NCBI GenBank assembly: GCA_964534275.1
Contig: CAZHQG010000002.1
Location: 62,001 to 126,000, forward strand
DNA: 64,000 nt
Origin: HRBIN30 sp964534275
GTDB taxonomy: Bacteria; Desulfobacterota; Binatia; HRBIN30
Direction: 5' to 3'
The first letter of the stretch is position 1. Each line of letters begins with the position of its first letter. Position numbers and translations under genes: made by a program. The notes under the pieces were generated by a model. It was given only the letters and a program-made list of their open reading frames with translations, ran no database searches and had not been told where the DNA came from. Shown piece by piece: positions 51,533 through 60,500 of the stretch.

Positions 51533-52645
51533 TCAGCGCCTCCCGGCTCCTACCTGCCCCAGCATACTGCGCACTTCGTCCGGCTCGGTGGCGTGGCCGA
51601 TGGCCTCCTCGTAACTGATGAGGCGGCGCTGGTAGAGGTCGACTAGAGACTGCGACATGGTTTGCATTCCGAACCGTGCCTGGCCCACCTGCATCTGCGA
51701 GTAAATTTGGTGAATTTTTTCCTCGCGGATGAGGTTGCGAATGGCCGGATTGGGAATCATGACCTCCACGGCAAGCACGCGTCCTCGCCCATCGATCCGG
51801 GGGATGAGCTGCTGGGAAATCACTCCTTGCAACACGAGCGATAGTTGCGCGCGTACTTGTGGCTGTTGACTAGCCGGGAAAATATCGATGATGCGGCTGA
51901 TGGTTTGTACGGCGGAATTGGTGTGGAGGGTGGAGAAAACCAGGTGGCCGGTTTCGGCGACCGTTAGAGCCGAGGCGACGGTTTCCAGGTCGCGCATCTC
52001 GCCAATGAGCACGACGTCCGGGTCTTGCCGGAGCACGTGCCGCAACGCCTCGGCAAAGCCGTGGGTGTCTGCATACACTTCCCGTTGGTTCACTACGCAG
52101 CCGCGGTGTTGGTGCACGAACTCGATCGGGTCTTCGATCGTGACGATGTGCTCGTGGCGCTCGCGGTTGATCTTGTCGATCATAGCCGCCAACGTGGTCG
52201 ACTTTCCGCTGCCCGTTGGCCCGGTGACCAGCACCAACCCTCGCGGCAGTTTCGTGAGTTCCGCGACCACGGGTGGCAACCCGAGTTCCGCCAAGCTGCG
52301 CACCTCGTAAGGGATCAGGCGAAAGGCCCCACCGACGGTCCCCTTTTGCAAGAACAGGTTGCCGCGGAAGCGACTGAGCCCGCGGATCCCGAAGGAAAAG
52401 TCCAGCTCCGATTGTTCCTCGAAGCGATGTCGCTGGCTGTCGGTGAGCAAGCTGTAGCACAGGGTCTTCGTTTCGTTCGCGGTGAGTGGCGGAAAGGGAA
52501 GAGGCTTGAGCTCTCCGTTCACGCGCATCATGGGCGGTGCGTCCGCAGAAATGTGGAGATCGGTGCCGCCACTTTTCACCACGATTTCCAGAAAGCTTTG
52601 AATGCTCAGTGCCGGAGTGGGCTCTGCAACTTCAATGGTCGCCAT
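51533..52645 (-). CDS. pilT: Type IV pilus retraction ATPase PilT
   Basis: 370 residues. Walker A GPTGSGKSTTLAAMID, Asp box TIEDPIEFVH, Walker B VVLIGEMRDLETVA, His box GHLVFSTLHTNSAVQT and the PilT mark AIRNLIREEKIHQIYSQMQ near the end. The N-terminal part (GGTDLHISADAPPMMRVNGEL) is the PilT kind, not PilB. Powers pilus retraction and twitching motility. It follows pilB by 23 bases. Confidence 0.96.
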   Translation of the reverse strand: MATIEVAEPTPALSIQSFLEIVVKSGGTDLHISADAPPMMRVNGELKPLPFPPLTANETKTLCYSLLTDSQRHRFEEQSELDFSFGIRGLSRFRGNLFLQKGTVGGAFRLIPYEVRSLAELGLPPVVAELTKLPRGLVLVTGPTGSGKSTTLAAMIDKINRERHEHIVTIEDPIEFVHQHRGCVVNQREVYADTHGFAEALRHVLRQDPDVVLIGEMRDLETVASALTVAETGHLVFSTLHTNSAVQTISRIIDIFPASQQPQVRAQLSLVLQGVISQQLIPRIDGRGRVLAVEVMIPNPAIRNLIREEKIHQIYSQMQVGQARFGMQTMSQSLVDLYQRRLISYEEAIGHATEPDEVRSMLGQVGAGRR

Positions 52646-52668
52646 CCCCTAGTCGTCTCCCCTGCGAA

Positions 52669-54363
52669 TCAGTCTGCCATGGTTACACGCACAACTTCGT
52701 GGATCGTGGTCAGCCCTTCCTTGAGTTTTTGGATGCCGCTCATGCGCAGAGTTTTCATCCCAAGACTAATGGCAGTGCGCTTGATTTCGTTGGCGGAAGC
52801 ACCGTTGAGAACGAGTTCGCGAATTTCCTCGCTCACCGGCATGACTTCGTAGAGGGCGATTCGGCCCCGATAGCCACTGCCATTGCAGCTCGGGCAGCCA
52901 GCGCCTTGGAATGGTGTAAAGGTGCCCACTTCTTCCGGAGGCACCCCAATGTCGATGAGCGCTTGCGGCGGAATTTCCGCGGGCTCTTTGCAGTTCGAGC
53001 AAATCAGTCGGGCCAACCGTTGTGCGAGGATGAGGTTGACCGACGAAGCCACCAAGAACGGTTCCACGCCCATGTTCAGCAGGCGGTTGATCGTCGATGG
53101 AGCATCGTTTGTGTGCAGCGTGCTGAGCACAAGGTGCCCGGTCAATGCCGCTTTGATGGCGATTTCCGCGGTCTCGAAGTCACGAATTTCGCCGACCATG
53201 ATGATGTCCGGGTCTTGCCGCAAGAACGAGCGCAAAGCGGCGGCAAAGTTGAGGCCGATTTCCTCATGGATCTGGACTTGATTGATGCCCGGAAGATTGA
53301 ACTCCACAGGATCTTCAGCGGTGGAGATATTGGAGGTAACCCGGTTGAGTTCCGACAACGCTGAGTAAAGGGTGGTTGTCTTTCCGCTCCCGGTTGGCCC
53401 GGTCACCAGCACCATCCCGTAAGGCTTGTAAATCGCTTCTTTGAAGTCGCGGAGCTGGTCCTCCTCGAACCCGAGCTTGGTCATGTCGAGCTGCAAGTTC
53501 GATTTATCGAGCAAACGCAGAACGATTTTCTCGCCAAAAATCGTGGGGAGCACGGAGACACGGAAGTCCATCTCCTGCCCTTTGCCGAGTTTGAGTTTGA
53601 TTCGGCCGTCCTGGGGCAAGCGGCGCTCGGCAATGTCCAAGGAAGCCATCACTTTGATGCGCGACGTAATGGCATTTTTCAGCTTGAGGGGAGGGCGCAT
53701 GATTTCTTCGAGGACGCCATCCACACGGAAGCGGACGCGAAACATCCGCTCGAAGGGCTCGAGATGGATGTCCGACGCTCGCCGTTTGATGGCGTTGGTG
53801 AGGATCGCGTTCACCAGACGGACCACTGGGGCCTCTTCCGTGGCTCGCTCCAGTTCCTTCAGGTCGATTTCGTCGTCGTCGTCGACAACCTCGACCTCTT
53901 CGGTGCCTAGTTCGGTAAGGACCTCTTGGTAGTTCGTCCCCTCCTCGTAGTGGCGCTCGATGGCAGCGGAGATGGCACTGACACAAGCCACCGCTACCTT
54001 CACGTCGTAGCCCGTAAGAAACTTCACCTCGTTGATGGCGACGAGATTCGAGGGGTCGGACATCGCCACCGTCACGGAGGTGCCACTGAAGCTAATCGGT
54101 ACGAGATGGTGCCGCTGTGCGAGGTTGCTGGGAACAAGCCGGATCACCTCGGGCGGGATGTTCATCACCGAGGGATCCACAAGGGACAAGTGATACTCCT
54201 TTTGGAGAGTGGCAGCCAACACGGCCTCGTCGACCAAGTTTTGTTTGACCACTGCCACGCTGAGGGGAAGCTGACCGAGCTCCGGATTGGCCGCGAGCTC
54301 GTTGAGCTGTGCTTGAGTCACTAGGCCGCGCCGAACAAGCAACTCCCCTAACCGGCTGCTCAT
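52669..54363 (-). CDS. pilB: Type IV pilus assembly ATPase PilB
   Basis: 564 residues starting MSSRLGELLVRRGLVTQAQL at ATG 54363 after GAGGAG. Residues about 1-150 are an MshEN domain, which in relatives binds c-di-GMP. The motor has Walker A GPTGSGKTTTLYSALSEL, TAEDPVEFNLPGINQVQ, Walker B IIMVGEIRDFETAEIA, His box LSTLHTND, and the four cysteines CSNC and CPSC of PilB/GspE. It drives pilus extension. First gene of the minus-strand run that ends at 40493. A -12/-24-like element lies about 115 bases upstream of its start. Confidence 0.96.
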   Translation of the reverse strand: MSSRLGELLVRRGLVTQAQLNELAANPELGQLPLSVAVVKQNLVDEAVLAATLQKEYHLSLVDPSVMNIPPEVIRLVPSNLAQRHHLVPISFSGTSVTVAMSDPSNLVAINEVKFLTGYDVKVAVACVSAISAAIERHYEEGTNYQEVLTELGTEEVEVVDDDDEIDLKELERATEEAPVVRLVNAILTNAIKRRASDIHLEPFERMFRVRFRVDGVLEEIMRPPLKLKNAITSRIKVMASLDIAERRLPQDGRIKLKLGKGQEMDFRVSVLPTIFGEKIVLRLLDKSNLQLDMTKLGFEEDQLRDFKEAIYKPYGMVLVTGPTGSGKTTTLYSALSELNRVTSNISTAEDPVEFNLPGINQVQIHEEIGLNFAAALRSFLRQDPDIIMVGEIRDFETAEIAIKAALTGHLVLSTLHTNDAPSTINRLLNMGVEPFLVASSVNLILAQRLARLICSNCKEPAEIPPQALIDIGVPPEEVGTFTPFQGAGCPSCNGSGYRGRIALYEVMPVSEEIRELVLNGASANEIKRTAISLGMKTLRMSGIQKLKEGLTTIHEVVRVTMAD

Positions 54364-54479
54364 CAGTTGCACTCCTCGAACGTGACCGTGCGGAAGCCGC
54401 ACTGGCTCCGCACCATGCTGGATATTCGACATTCTCGAGATCTCACCTTCTGCGACCACATGACAGTGCTCGGCCAAAA

Positions 54480-54495
54480 AGCAGATGTCGTGCCG
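54480..54495 (-). promoter_or_regulatory. Sigma-54 (-24/-12) type promoter element upstream of pilB
   Basis: On the minus strand the sequence CGGCACGACATCTGCT has the required GG-N10-GC spacing (consensus TGGCACG-N4-TTGC; here CGGCACG-ACAT-CTGC). Transcription would start near 54468 and read into pilB 105 bases on. It fits the sigma-54 activator encoded in the same operon. Two consensus bases differ, so this is a candidate only. Confidence 0.45.
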
Positions 54496-54981
54496 TGCCC
54501 GCAGTGACGAAATTTGACACTCCAGCCGCGGTGCGCTGTACACTTTCGCGTCACTCCGGCCGTTCTCAGTACGAGAGCGTCACCGCTTCTGGTCAGCGAA
54601 CCCAGCGGCTCCGAGGCAGTGGCCGCCGGTCCGCTTCGACTCCAACGCGCAGTATTTGCGACACGAATGCCGGCCCGGCCGCACGAATCTTCCGCCACCC
54701 GTTCTGTTGTCAGTGGAGCGGGAGTGTGACGGATGGTTTGTGGACTGTTTTAGGCGATCGCATTTCCGAGCGCTGATCGGCCCGGGAGGAAACGCGGACT
54801 ATGTGTCAACTGGGCTTGTCACGTTCCCTACGTAGCGCGGGGCGTGGTGGCCGTTGAACAACCGGACCTCTTGCGTGCTGAGTTGACCCCCCATGTCGCG
54901 GTGACGTCCGGGCCCCGGTGACACCAGAACGTGCCCTTGCTCGGCGGCGTCCACACCGTGGAAGGGCGAAGTTGAGTGACT

Positions 54982-55002
54982 CCCCCCGTGCGCGCTGGGG
55001 GG
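54982..55002 (-). terminator. Terminator-like hairpin after the FecR gene
   Basis: A six-base C/G stem, CCCCCC (54982-54987) with GGGGGG (54997-55002), begins five bases after the FecR-domain gene stop on the minus strand. A U-run is lacking, so it is a weak or rho-assisted terminator at best. Confidence 0.35.
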
Positions 55003-55006
55003 CAGC

Positions 55007-55867
55007 TCAGCGGCCGAGATTGATCCCCAACTGGCCCGTGAAGCGGATCGCGGCGGGTGGCTGGCCGATCTTTCCGGTGGCGTCGCCGTCCGAACCTAGG
55101 TTTGCCGTTTTGACCGGCTCGGTTCCTGGAGGCACGCCCTCGGTCACGACGCGCTCGCTCGACAGCCGCGTGATTGCAGCACCGGAAGCCAGTGCCGCGG
55201 TTTGCACCAATCCCTCTGGGCGCCCTCGGCTAATAAAGTCAAAGCCTTCGATCCGCTCTCGCAAAAGAGGTTCATCGAGCCGGCGCGGGCGCGTAGGCGG
55301 GCGATGGTCATCCACGAGAGTTGCTTCTCGTGCAGTCACAAGCACACCGGGCGCTTGCGGGTCTCGCAAGCTGTGCACCTGAACGGTGCCCTCGATCCCC
55401 ACGACCTCGGTGATTCGTTCGACGGGGTCGAAACGCACTGCGAACTCGGTACCCCGCACGCCAGCGACGGCCGTTTCTGTGCGAATCTCGTACGAGTTCC
55501 CTAGCCGGCGGTAGTACTCGCTCACTGCAGCATTGACTTTGCCGCGCAAAAGCCCAAAGAGCGACCGAGCCTTGCCCTCGCCCGCGCTGAACACGCTTTC
55601 GTCCACCGTAACGCGCGAATTTTCCGCCAGACTCAAAACGCTATCGTCGTGAAACACCACGCGAAGTTTGCCGTCCGCGCCGGTCACCAGTACGTCGCCC
55701 ACGGTCACCGCGGTGCCGATGTCTGCGGCAACAGTACGACCATCGCGCTCGATGTGGGCTTCGCCCTGGAGTGCAGCGACAGTGCCGACCTCCTGCACGT
55801 TTGCGCCAGCGACCTTTGCCGCGAGCGCGAGAAGGAATGCCATCCCAACGATGCTTTGCCCCTTCAT
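55007..55867 (-). CDS. Exported FecR-domain protein
   Basis: 286 residues with a Sec signal (IVGMAFLLALAAKVAGA). The FecR domain spans about 25-190: VGTVAALQGEAHIERDGRTV, VGDVLVTGADGKLRVVFHDDSVLSLAENSRVTVDE, NSYEIRTETAVAGVRGTEFAVRFD. The C-terminal 90 residues are low in secondary-structure cues. Without the usual FecR membrane helix and partner sigma factor, it belongs to the free-standing periplasmic FecR group that often accompanies TPR or peptidoglycan-linked proteins. It ends the operon, 2 bases after the beta-barrel gene. Confidence 0.82.
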   Translation of the reverse strand: MKGQSIVGMAFLLALAAKVAGANVQEVGTVAALQGEAHIERDGRTVAADIGTAVTVGDVLVTGADGKLRVVFHDDSVLSLAENSRVTVDESVFSAGEGKARSLFGLLRGKVNAAVSEYYRRLGNSYEIRTETAVAGVRGTEFAVRFDPVERITEVVGIEGTVQVHSLRDPQAPGVLVTAREATLVDDHRPPTRPRRLDEPLLRERIEGFDFISRGRPEGLVQTAALASGAAITRLSSERVVTEGVPPGTEPVKTANLGSDGDATGKIGQPPAAIRFTGQLGINLGR

Positions 55868-55869
55868 GG

Positions 55870-57417
55870 TCAGTACCTCACTTCAACGCTGATGGAGCCG
55901 ATATGCCGTTCGTACTCGAAGAGTTTGACCCGCTGTAAGCCAATCAACTGCTCGGAGTTCGTAAAGTTCAGTTGCCCGAAATATCCTGCAGTGACTCCAA
56001 TATGCTCGGTGAGTTGGCGGCGTGCAAGCAAAATGATGCGATGCTCTTGGTCTTTTCGGTTTTGGCTCGGCTCCCGTTCGTACTCTTTGTGGCGAAACGC
56101 GTAATCCAATTGGGCATCGACCGACCAGGGCAAGTCGTAGGTAATCCCAAAGCCGAGCTGGTTTGCCGTGTAGGCAAACGCGCGGGAGATCCGCCCCGGC
56201 TCGGTTTCCTCTGCCTCGAAGAAGTAAGCGAGGGTCAAATAGCGATTGCGATTTCCCCCTAAGAGGAACGCTTGTGTGACTCCGGGAACATAATTGGTAG
56301 AGTCCCGAATGTGGAATTCCGGTTTGAGAAAATCCCGCCGCCGGAGTTGGAACGAAAGCTCCGTCCATCCAAGGCTGCCTTCGGCGATGCGCACGAACGG
56401 GACCAAGGTCCCCTCTCTTAGGAAGTCGTCAGCGTCGAGAAGGTAATAGTCGTAGCGTCCAATCGCTCCCCATTCTCCCCACGCGCGGCGATCGGAAAAA
56501 TTGACCTGTCCCCGGTGATCCTGCAGATCGAAACCACGCAAGCGCACGTGTAGGCTCTGATAAAACTCGTACCCAGCACTGAGCTGCGCTGTGCGGGAAC
56601 GACCAATTTGATAGTACCCTCCCGCTTGAATCGTACCGCGACCGTCTGCTTGCTGCGTCACGCCCACGTCGCTTTTCGCGAAACTTGCACCGAAGTCGCT
56701 CGAGGGAGCCAGAATGACGTTGCTGTCATACTGGAACCCCAATGATCCGAAGATGCTCCAGCGCTCGCGATCAGCGCGGTCGAGCCGGTGCAAAAACTCG
56801 CGGGCTTGCTCGGCCACTGCACTGTCGGGCCGCAATTGGACCACTTGCTGGAACTCGTTCCGAGCCTTTGTCCAGTGTGCTTGCTGGTAATCGAGGACAC
56901 CGAGGTAGTACCGTGCCACCGCTTCGAGTTGTGGGTCCTTCTGTAGAGCCCCCGTGAGGTAAGACCGTGCTTCCTCGCGGCGTTCCAGGCGCACGAGGGC
57001 GATGCCGACGTAGAGACTTGCTTGGCCTTCCAATTCGGGGTCGTTCCGAGCGTGCTCGAGAGGTTCGATCGCGGCTTGGTATTCCCCGAGTTCGACCAGT
57101 GCCACGCCGAGATCCAACGCAGCCGCGTAGAGCCTCGGTTGGAGTTCCCACGCGCGGCGCAAATCGGCAACAGCACCCGTACGGTCCTCCCGGCGGCCAC
57201 GGGTGACCCCGCGGTAGTACCAGGCGAGTGGATCGAAAGGATCCGCGCGCACGGCCTGGTCGAAGAGATCCAGGGCTTGCTCCAGCCGCCCAGCGTGAAA
57301 CTCCAACAAACCTTTGCTGTACAGCCGTTTCGAAAGCTCGCTGGCCTGGCCCGAGTCGGGCATCCAGACCAACCCAACGAACACCACCACCAACCACAAC
57401 CGCGGATTGCACCTCAC
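55870..57417 (-). CDS. TPR plus outer-membrane beta-barrel protein
   Basis: 515 residues. A signal peptide (LWLVVVFVGLVWMPDSGQA) is followed by about five TPR units to residue 220 (LLEFHAGRLEQALDLFDQAVRADPFDP, LGVALVELGEYQAAIEPLEHA) and then by a region rich in alternating aromatic beta-strands from about 225 to the end, finishing in VEVRY with a terminal aromatic as barrels do. The TPR-then-barrel plan resembles Slam (DUF560) surface-lipoprotein translocators, but no family signature was confirmed. The gene overlaps the propeller lipoprotein gene by 4 bases. Export of that lipoprotein is a reasonable guess. Confidence 0.7.
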   Translation of the reverse strand: MRCNPRLWLVVVFVGLVWMPDSGQASELSKRLYSKGLLEFHAGRLEQALDLFDQAVRADPFDPLAWYYRGVTRGRREDRTGAVADLRRAWELQPRLYAAALDLGVALVELGEYQAAIEPLEHARNDPELEGQASLYVGIALVRLERREEARSYLTGALQKDPQLEAVARYYLGVLDYQQAHWTKARNEFQQVVQLRPDSAVAEQAREFLHRLDRADRERWSIFGSLGFQYDSNVILAPSSDFGASFAKSDVGVTQQADGRGTIQAGGYYQIGRSRTAQLSAGYEFYQSLHVRLRGFDLQDHRGQVNFSDRRAWGEWGAIGRYDYYLLDADDFLREGTLVPFVRIAEGSLGWTELSFQLRRRDFLKPEFHIRDSTNYVPGVTQAFLLGGNRNRYLTLAYFFEAEETEPGRISRAFAYTANQLGFGITYDLPWSVDAQLDYAFRHKEYEREPSQNRKDQEHRIILLARRQLTEHIGVTAGYFGQLNFTNSEQLIGLQRVKLFEYERHIGSISVEVRY

Positions 57418-59645
57418 CGCCGCACTCCAATTGCAATGTCGACCGGCGTGACTCCCACTCCAAAAATTGCCGTCGCCAGGAGATCCCGCGGAACGTCGAT
57501 CACGCTCACGCTATTGGTGAACGAGTTCGTTACATAGACAAACTGGCCGTCGGGCCGGAGCGCTAGTGCGGTGGGCTCAGACCCAACTTGCACCCGAGCG
57601 CGGACCGTGAAGGAAGGCGCTTCGATCACCGTGACGTCGTTGGTTACCCGGTTGGCTACGTAAATGGTGCTGCCATCCGGGGTTACAGCCACGGCTTGAG
57701 GTGAGCGTCCCACAGCTACCCGCGCCACGATTCGCTCCTCTGCCAAGTCTACAACGGCAAGCGAATGGGCGGCCCCGTTCGCGACGTAAAGCCGTGCATT
57801 GCCTGGCGCTACGGCAAGAGCTTGGGGCCGCGCTTCGGCCGGAAGGAAGCCAAGGGTCTCGCCGTCTGGGATGCGAAGAACGCGCACACGGTCTACGAGT
57901 TGCTCTGCAACAAACGCGCGCGTACTGGTTTCGTCGAACGCCACGCTCGTAGGCATTCCGACAAGGCCGACGTTGCCGACAACTCGCATGGAGGCGCGCT
58001 CGAGCAAGGTGAGGGATCCTTCGAGCTGATTGACCACGGCGATCCAGCGGTCGTCTGGCGATACTTCGACGGCAACCGGCCGAGCACCCACCGGGATGCT
58101 ACTCACCCGTTCCCGGCGGTCGAGGTCGATCAGGGAGAGCTCATTGGTGAATGCATTGGCCACGTAGGCCCAACGAGCGTCTCCGCTCAGCGCAACCGCC
58201 GCGGGGTGGTCGCCAGCCGGAATGGTGTCGAGCAAGCGATTCGTGGCTGTGTCGATGATGGCCAACGAGTCGTCATTGAAATTCGCTACGTACGCGAACG
58301 TTCGCGGCTCAGGAGTTGGGGTGGAACTTGGCGTCGCAGTGGGCGAGTTCGTCGGGGTCTCCGTTGGAGTGTAAGTAAAAGTTGCCGTAGCGGTGGGTGT
58401 GGGGGTTTCTGTGGGCGTTGTGGACGGAGTGTGCGTTGGCGTGTCCGTGGGCGTTGGAGAGGGCGACGGCGAGAAGCTGGGCGTGGGAGTTGGGGTCGGT
58501 GTACTGGTAGGCGTTTCGGTTGGAGTCAGGCTAGGTGTGGAGGTGACGGTAGGGGTCGGTGTGGGGGTGAACGTGAGCGTGTGCGTAGGTGTATGAGTTG
58601 GAGTCACTGTAGGACTCGAAGTGGCTGTACGCGTCGGGGTGGATGTTGGCGTGAGTGTCGGGGAAGAGGTGGGTGTGAGGCTGGGGGTTCGGGTTGGGGT
58701 CGACGTCGGCGTTGGCGAGGGGGTCCACGTCGCCGTGGGTGTTCCCGCAACCACGCTGAACGGGTAGGAGAAATCGAGCCTCCGCGGGTTGGCGCCGCTC
58801 GTGAGAGCCTGCACGCGCAAGCTGGCGTTCCCGACCAGTAGGGGGTGCCACGAGGCAACGAGGGTAAATCCTTGTACGCCCAGCAAACCGGTTGCAGAAC
58901 AAGGTGTCCCCGAACGATCGTTACACGGGATTGCTTGGAACTCGAGCGCCTGCAGGTCGGCCCCAATCTGTCCGCTGAGACGCAGGCTCTCCGGAGCAAT
59001 GGCTTGGGTCGCATCGGCTACGAGCAGGCGCACGGCAACCGGGGCGATCACTCGACCGCCAGGAACGGGGTCGAGAGGAAGGGCGAACGGCTGGGACAGG
59101 ACTGTGATCGGACCAGATCCGCCACGCCCACCAGCGACAATTTGCACCTGGGTGGCGGCGCTCTGGTAAGTCGGTGCGGCGGGAAGATCGGTACGGCAGG
59201 CTTGCCCGACGCCGCGGGGGTCCGTGGTGCAGACGGAAAACGGCCCGCCTTCGTTCGGGGCTGGAGCATAGTCCACGGCGTAGGCCGAAAGCTCTACCAC
59301 GGCTGAGCCTTCGGCGAGTTCATCGATCACCACGATGCGGGATCCAGAAAAGGGGTCCACAGGGACGTCCTCCGGGCGTGCGGCGAGGCAGCAAGAACGC
59401 CCCACAGCGTCGCGAACGACGATGCGTACGGTGACAGCCGCTTTCGGAAGCTGCGGGCTAAAAGTGCCGCCAGGCTGTTCCCAGTTTGCTTGAAGCGCCA
59501 GGGCGCCAACGTTGGGAGACACCGTGCCGCCACCCCCACCACTCGTGCACGCTGTGAGGGTCGTAGCGAGGCTGGCCGCAAAGATGGCCAAGACAAGGCG
59601 CGAACTTGTAGGTCGTCGCTGCTGGATGTTCCTCCTCCCGCCCAT
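57414..59645 (-). CDS. Lipoprotein with Thr-Pro stalk and YncE-like beta-propeller
   Basis: About 743 residues from ATG 59645 (GTG 59675 is possible). The lipobox LTAC (TTLTACTSGGGGG) anchors it to a membrane. An Ig-like N-terminal part of 280 residues leads to a stalk of about 140 residues of Thr/Pro/Ser repeats, then a seven-bladed YVTN/YncE-like propeller of about 300 residues (FAYVANFNDDSLAIIDTATNRLL, IYVANRVTNDVTVIEAPSF). Such stalked propellers sit on the cell surface and may bind ligands or metals. It is the first gene of the three-gene unit with the TPR-barrel and FecR genes. Confidence 0.82.
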   Translation of the reverse strand: MGGRRNIQQRRPTSSRLVLAIFAASLATTLTACTSGGGGGTVSPNVGALALQANWEQPGGTFSPQLPKAAVTVRIVVRDAVGRSCCLAARPEDVPVDPFSGSRIVVIDELAEGSAVVELSAYAVDYAPAPNEGGPFSVCTTDPRGVGQACRTDLPAAPTYQSAATQVQIVAGGRGGSGPITVLSQPFALPLDPVPGGRVIAPVAVRLLVADATQAIAPESLRLSGQIGADLQALEFQAIPCNDRSGTPCSATGLLGVQGFTLVASWHPLLVGNASLRVQALTSGANPRRLDFSYPFSVVAGTPTATWTPSPTPTSTPTRTPSLTPTSSPTLTPTSTPTRTATSSPTVTPTHTPTHTLTFTPTPTPTVTSTPSLTPTETPTSTPTPTPTPSFSPSPSPTPTDTPTHTPSTTPTETPTPTATATFTYTPTETPTNSPTATPSSTPTPEPRTFAYVANFNDDSLAIIDTATNRLLDTIPAGDHPAAVALSGDARWAYVANAFTNELSLIDLDRRERVSSIPVGARPVAVEVSPDDRWIAVVNQLEGSLTLLERASMRVVGNVGLVGMPTSVAFDETSTRAFVAEQLVDRVRVLRIPDGETLGFLPAEARPQALAVAPGNARLYVANGAAHSLAVVDLAEERIVARVAVGRSPQAVAVTPDGSTIYVANRVTNDVTVIEAPSFTVRARVQVGSEPTALALRPDGQFVYVTNSFTNSVSVIDVPRDLLATAIFGVGVTPVDIAIGVRR
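58310..58745 (-). repeat. Thr-Pro repeat-coding tract
   Basis: The sequence is a long run of short degenerate GT-rich units (GTGGG/GTTGG/GGCGTT type on the plus strand) that encode the TPTPT-like stalk of the lipoprotein. Repeats of this kind can slip or recombine, so stalk length may vary between strains. The same tract opens a glycine-valine frame on the other strand that is not a gene. Confidence 0.85.
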
Positions 59646-59834
59646 GAACAAAGACCCCACAGCCCCGGTCGTCACTCGTGCCCTCGCGTTTAGTCCGCAC
59701 AGCGCGCGAAGTAAAGCGGAATTTGGAGACAGGGGGTCGTAACTATCAGGATTTCTTTTCTGCGCTTTAGTCGAATTCCACGGTGGCCTTATTGCACGAC
59801 CCGTAGGCTTCTGACTAGAAGGCGCGCTTGCCGC

Positions 59835-60494
59835 ATGTCACAGATCTTCCATCGCAGTGCAAACGCGCTCGCGCGCGGAACAATTTTCGGTGCTGTTTTT
59901 GTGCTGGGTGCGCTCGGCTACGCGCTCATGGTGCTGAACCGCTCGGGCTACGTGACGGGTGCCCATGTGGCGATCGAGCAGCCGGTTCCGTTCAGCCACA
60001 AGCACCACGCGAACGAGTTGGGCATCGACTGCCGGTACTGCCACACTGCGGTGGAAGTCTCGGCCTCCGCGGGAATTCCGCCCACGAAAACGTGTATGAA
60101 CTGCCACTCGCAAATCTGGGCGGATAGCCCCACGCTCGAGCCCGTGCGGGCAAGTTTTGCTACCGACCAGTCGATTCCCTGGATCAAGGTCCACGACCTC
60201 CCAGATTTTGTGTACTTCGACCACAGCATCCACGTTGCCAAAGGGATTGGTTGTGCGAGCTGCCACGGGCGCGTGGATCAAATGAACCTTACTTGGCAGG
60301 AGAATTCGCTCCAAATGGAGTGGTGTTTGAACTGCCACCGCCACCCCGAGCAGTTTGTTCGCCCACGCGAGCAAGTGTTTAACATGGCTTACAAGTTACC
60401 GGGCAAAGAACAGCGGGCGCGGGGGGAAGAGTTGGTTGCGCAGTACAACATCCATAAAGAGCAGCTAACCAACTGCTCGATTTGTCACCGGTGA
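59835..60494 (+). CDS. actA: Alternative complex III subunit ActA, pentahaem cytochrome c
   Basis: 219 residues. An N-terminal membrane anchor (GTIFGAVFVLGALGYALMVL) is followed by five CxxCH haem sites: CRYCH, CMNCH, CASCH, CLNCH, CSICH. The five-haem count and N-terminal anchor match ActA. The gene lies 6 bases before actB. ActA collects electrons on the periplasmic face of the complex that oxidises quinol and passes electrons to a terminal oxidase, in place of cytochrome bc1. Confidence 0.92.
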   Translation: MSQIFHRSANALARGTIFGAVFVLGALGYALMVLNRSGYVTGAHVAIEQPVPFSHKHHANELGIDCRYCHTAVEVSASAGIPPTKTCMNCHSQIWADSPTLEPVRASFATDQSIPWIKVHDLPDFVYFDHSIHVAKGIGCASCHGRVDQMNLTWQENSLQMEWCLNCHRHPEQFVRPREQVFNMAYKLPGKEQRARGEELVAQYNIHKEQLTNCSICHR

Positions 60495-60500
60495 TGCAGG

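Larger units (their letters stand above)
54364..55006. other. Intergenic region between pilB and FecR-operon end
   Basis: 643 bases that carry no supported gene. They hold the leader of pilB with the sigma-54-like element and, at the far end, a C/G hairpin below the FecR gene. No pilin with a GFTLIE-like prepilin motif was found in any frame by reading, although a pilin gene would often lie next to pilB-pilC. Confidence 0.4.

Noticed and set aside
54364..55006. Pilin gene in the gap next to pilB
   Set aside because: No prepilin leader with a GFxxxE pattern and no hydrophobic N-terminus in any frame.
58393..58596. Glycine-valine frame (GVGVSVGV type)
   Set aside because: It is the opposite strand of the Thr-Pro repeat tract in the propeller lipoprotein.
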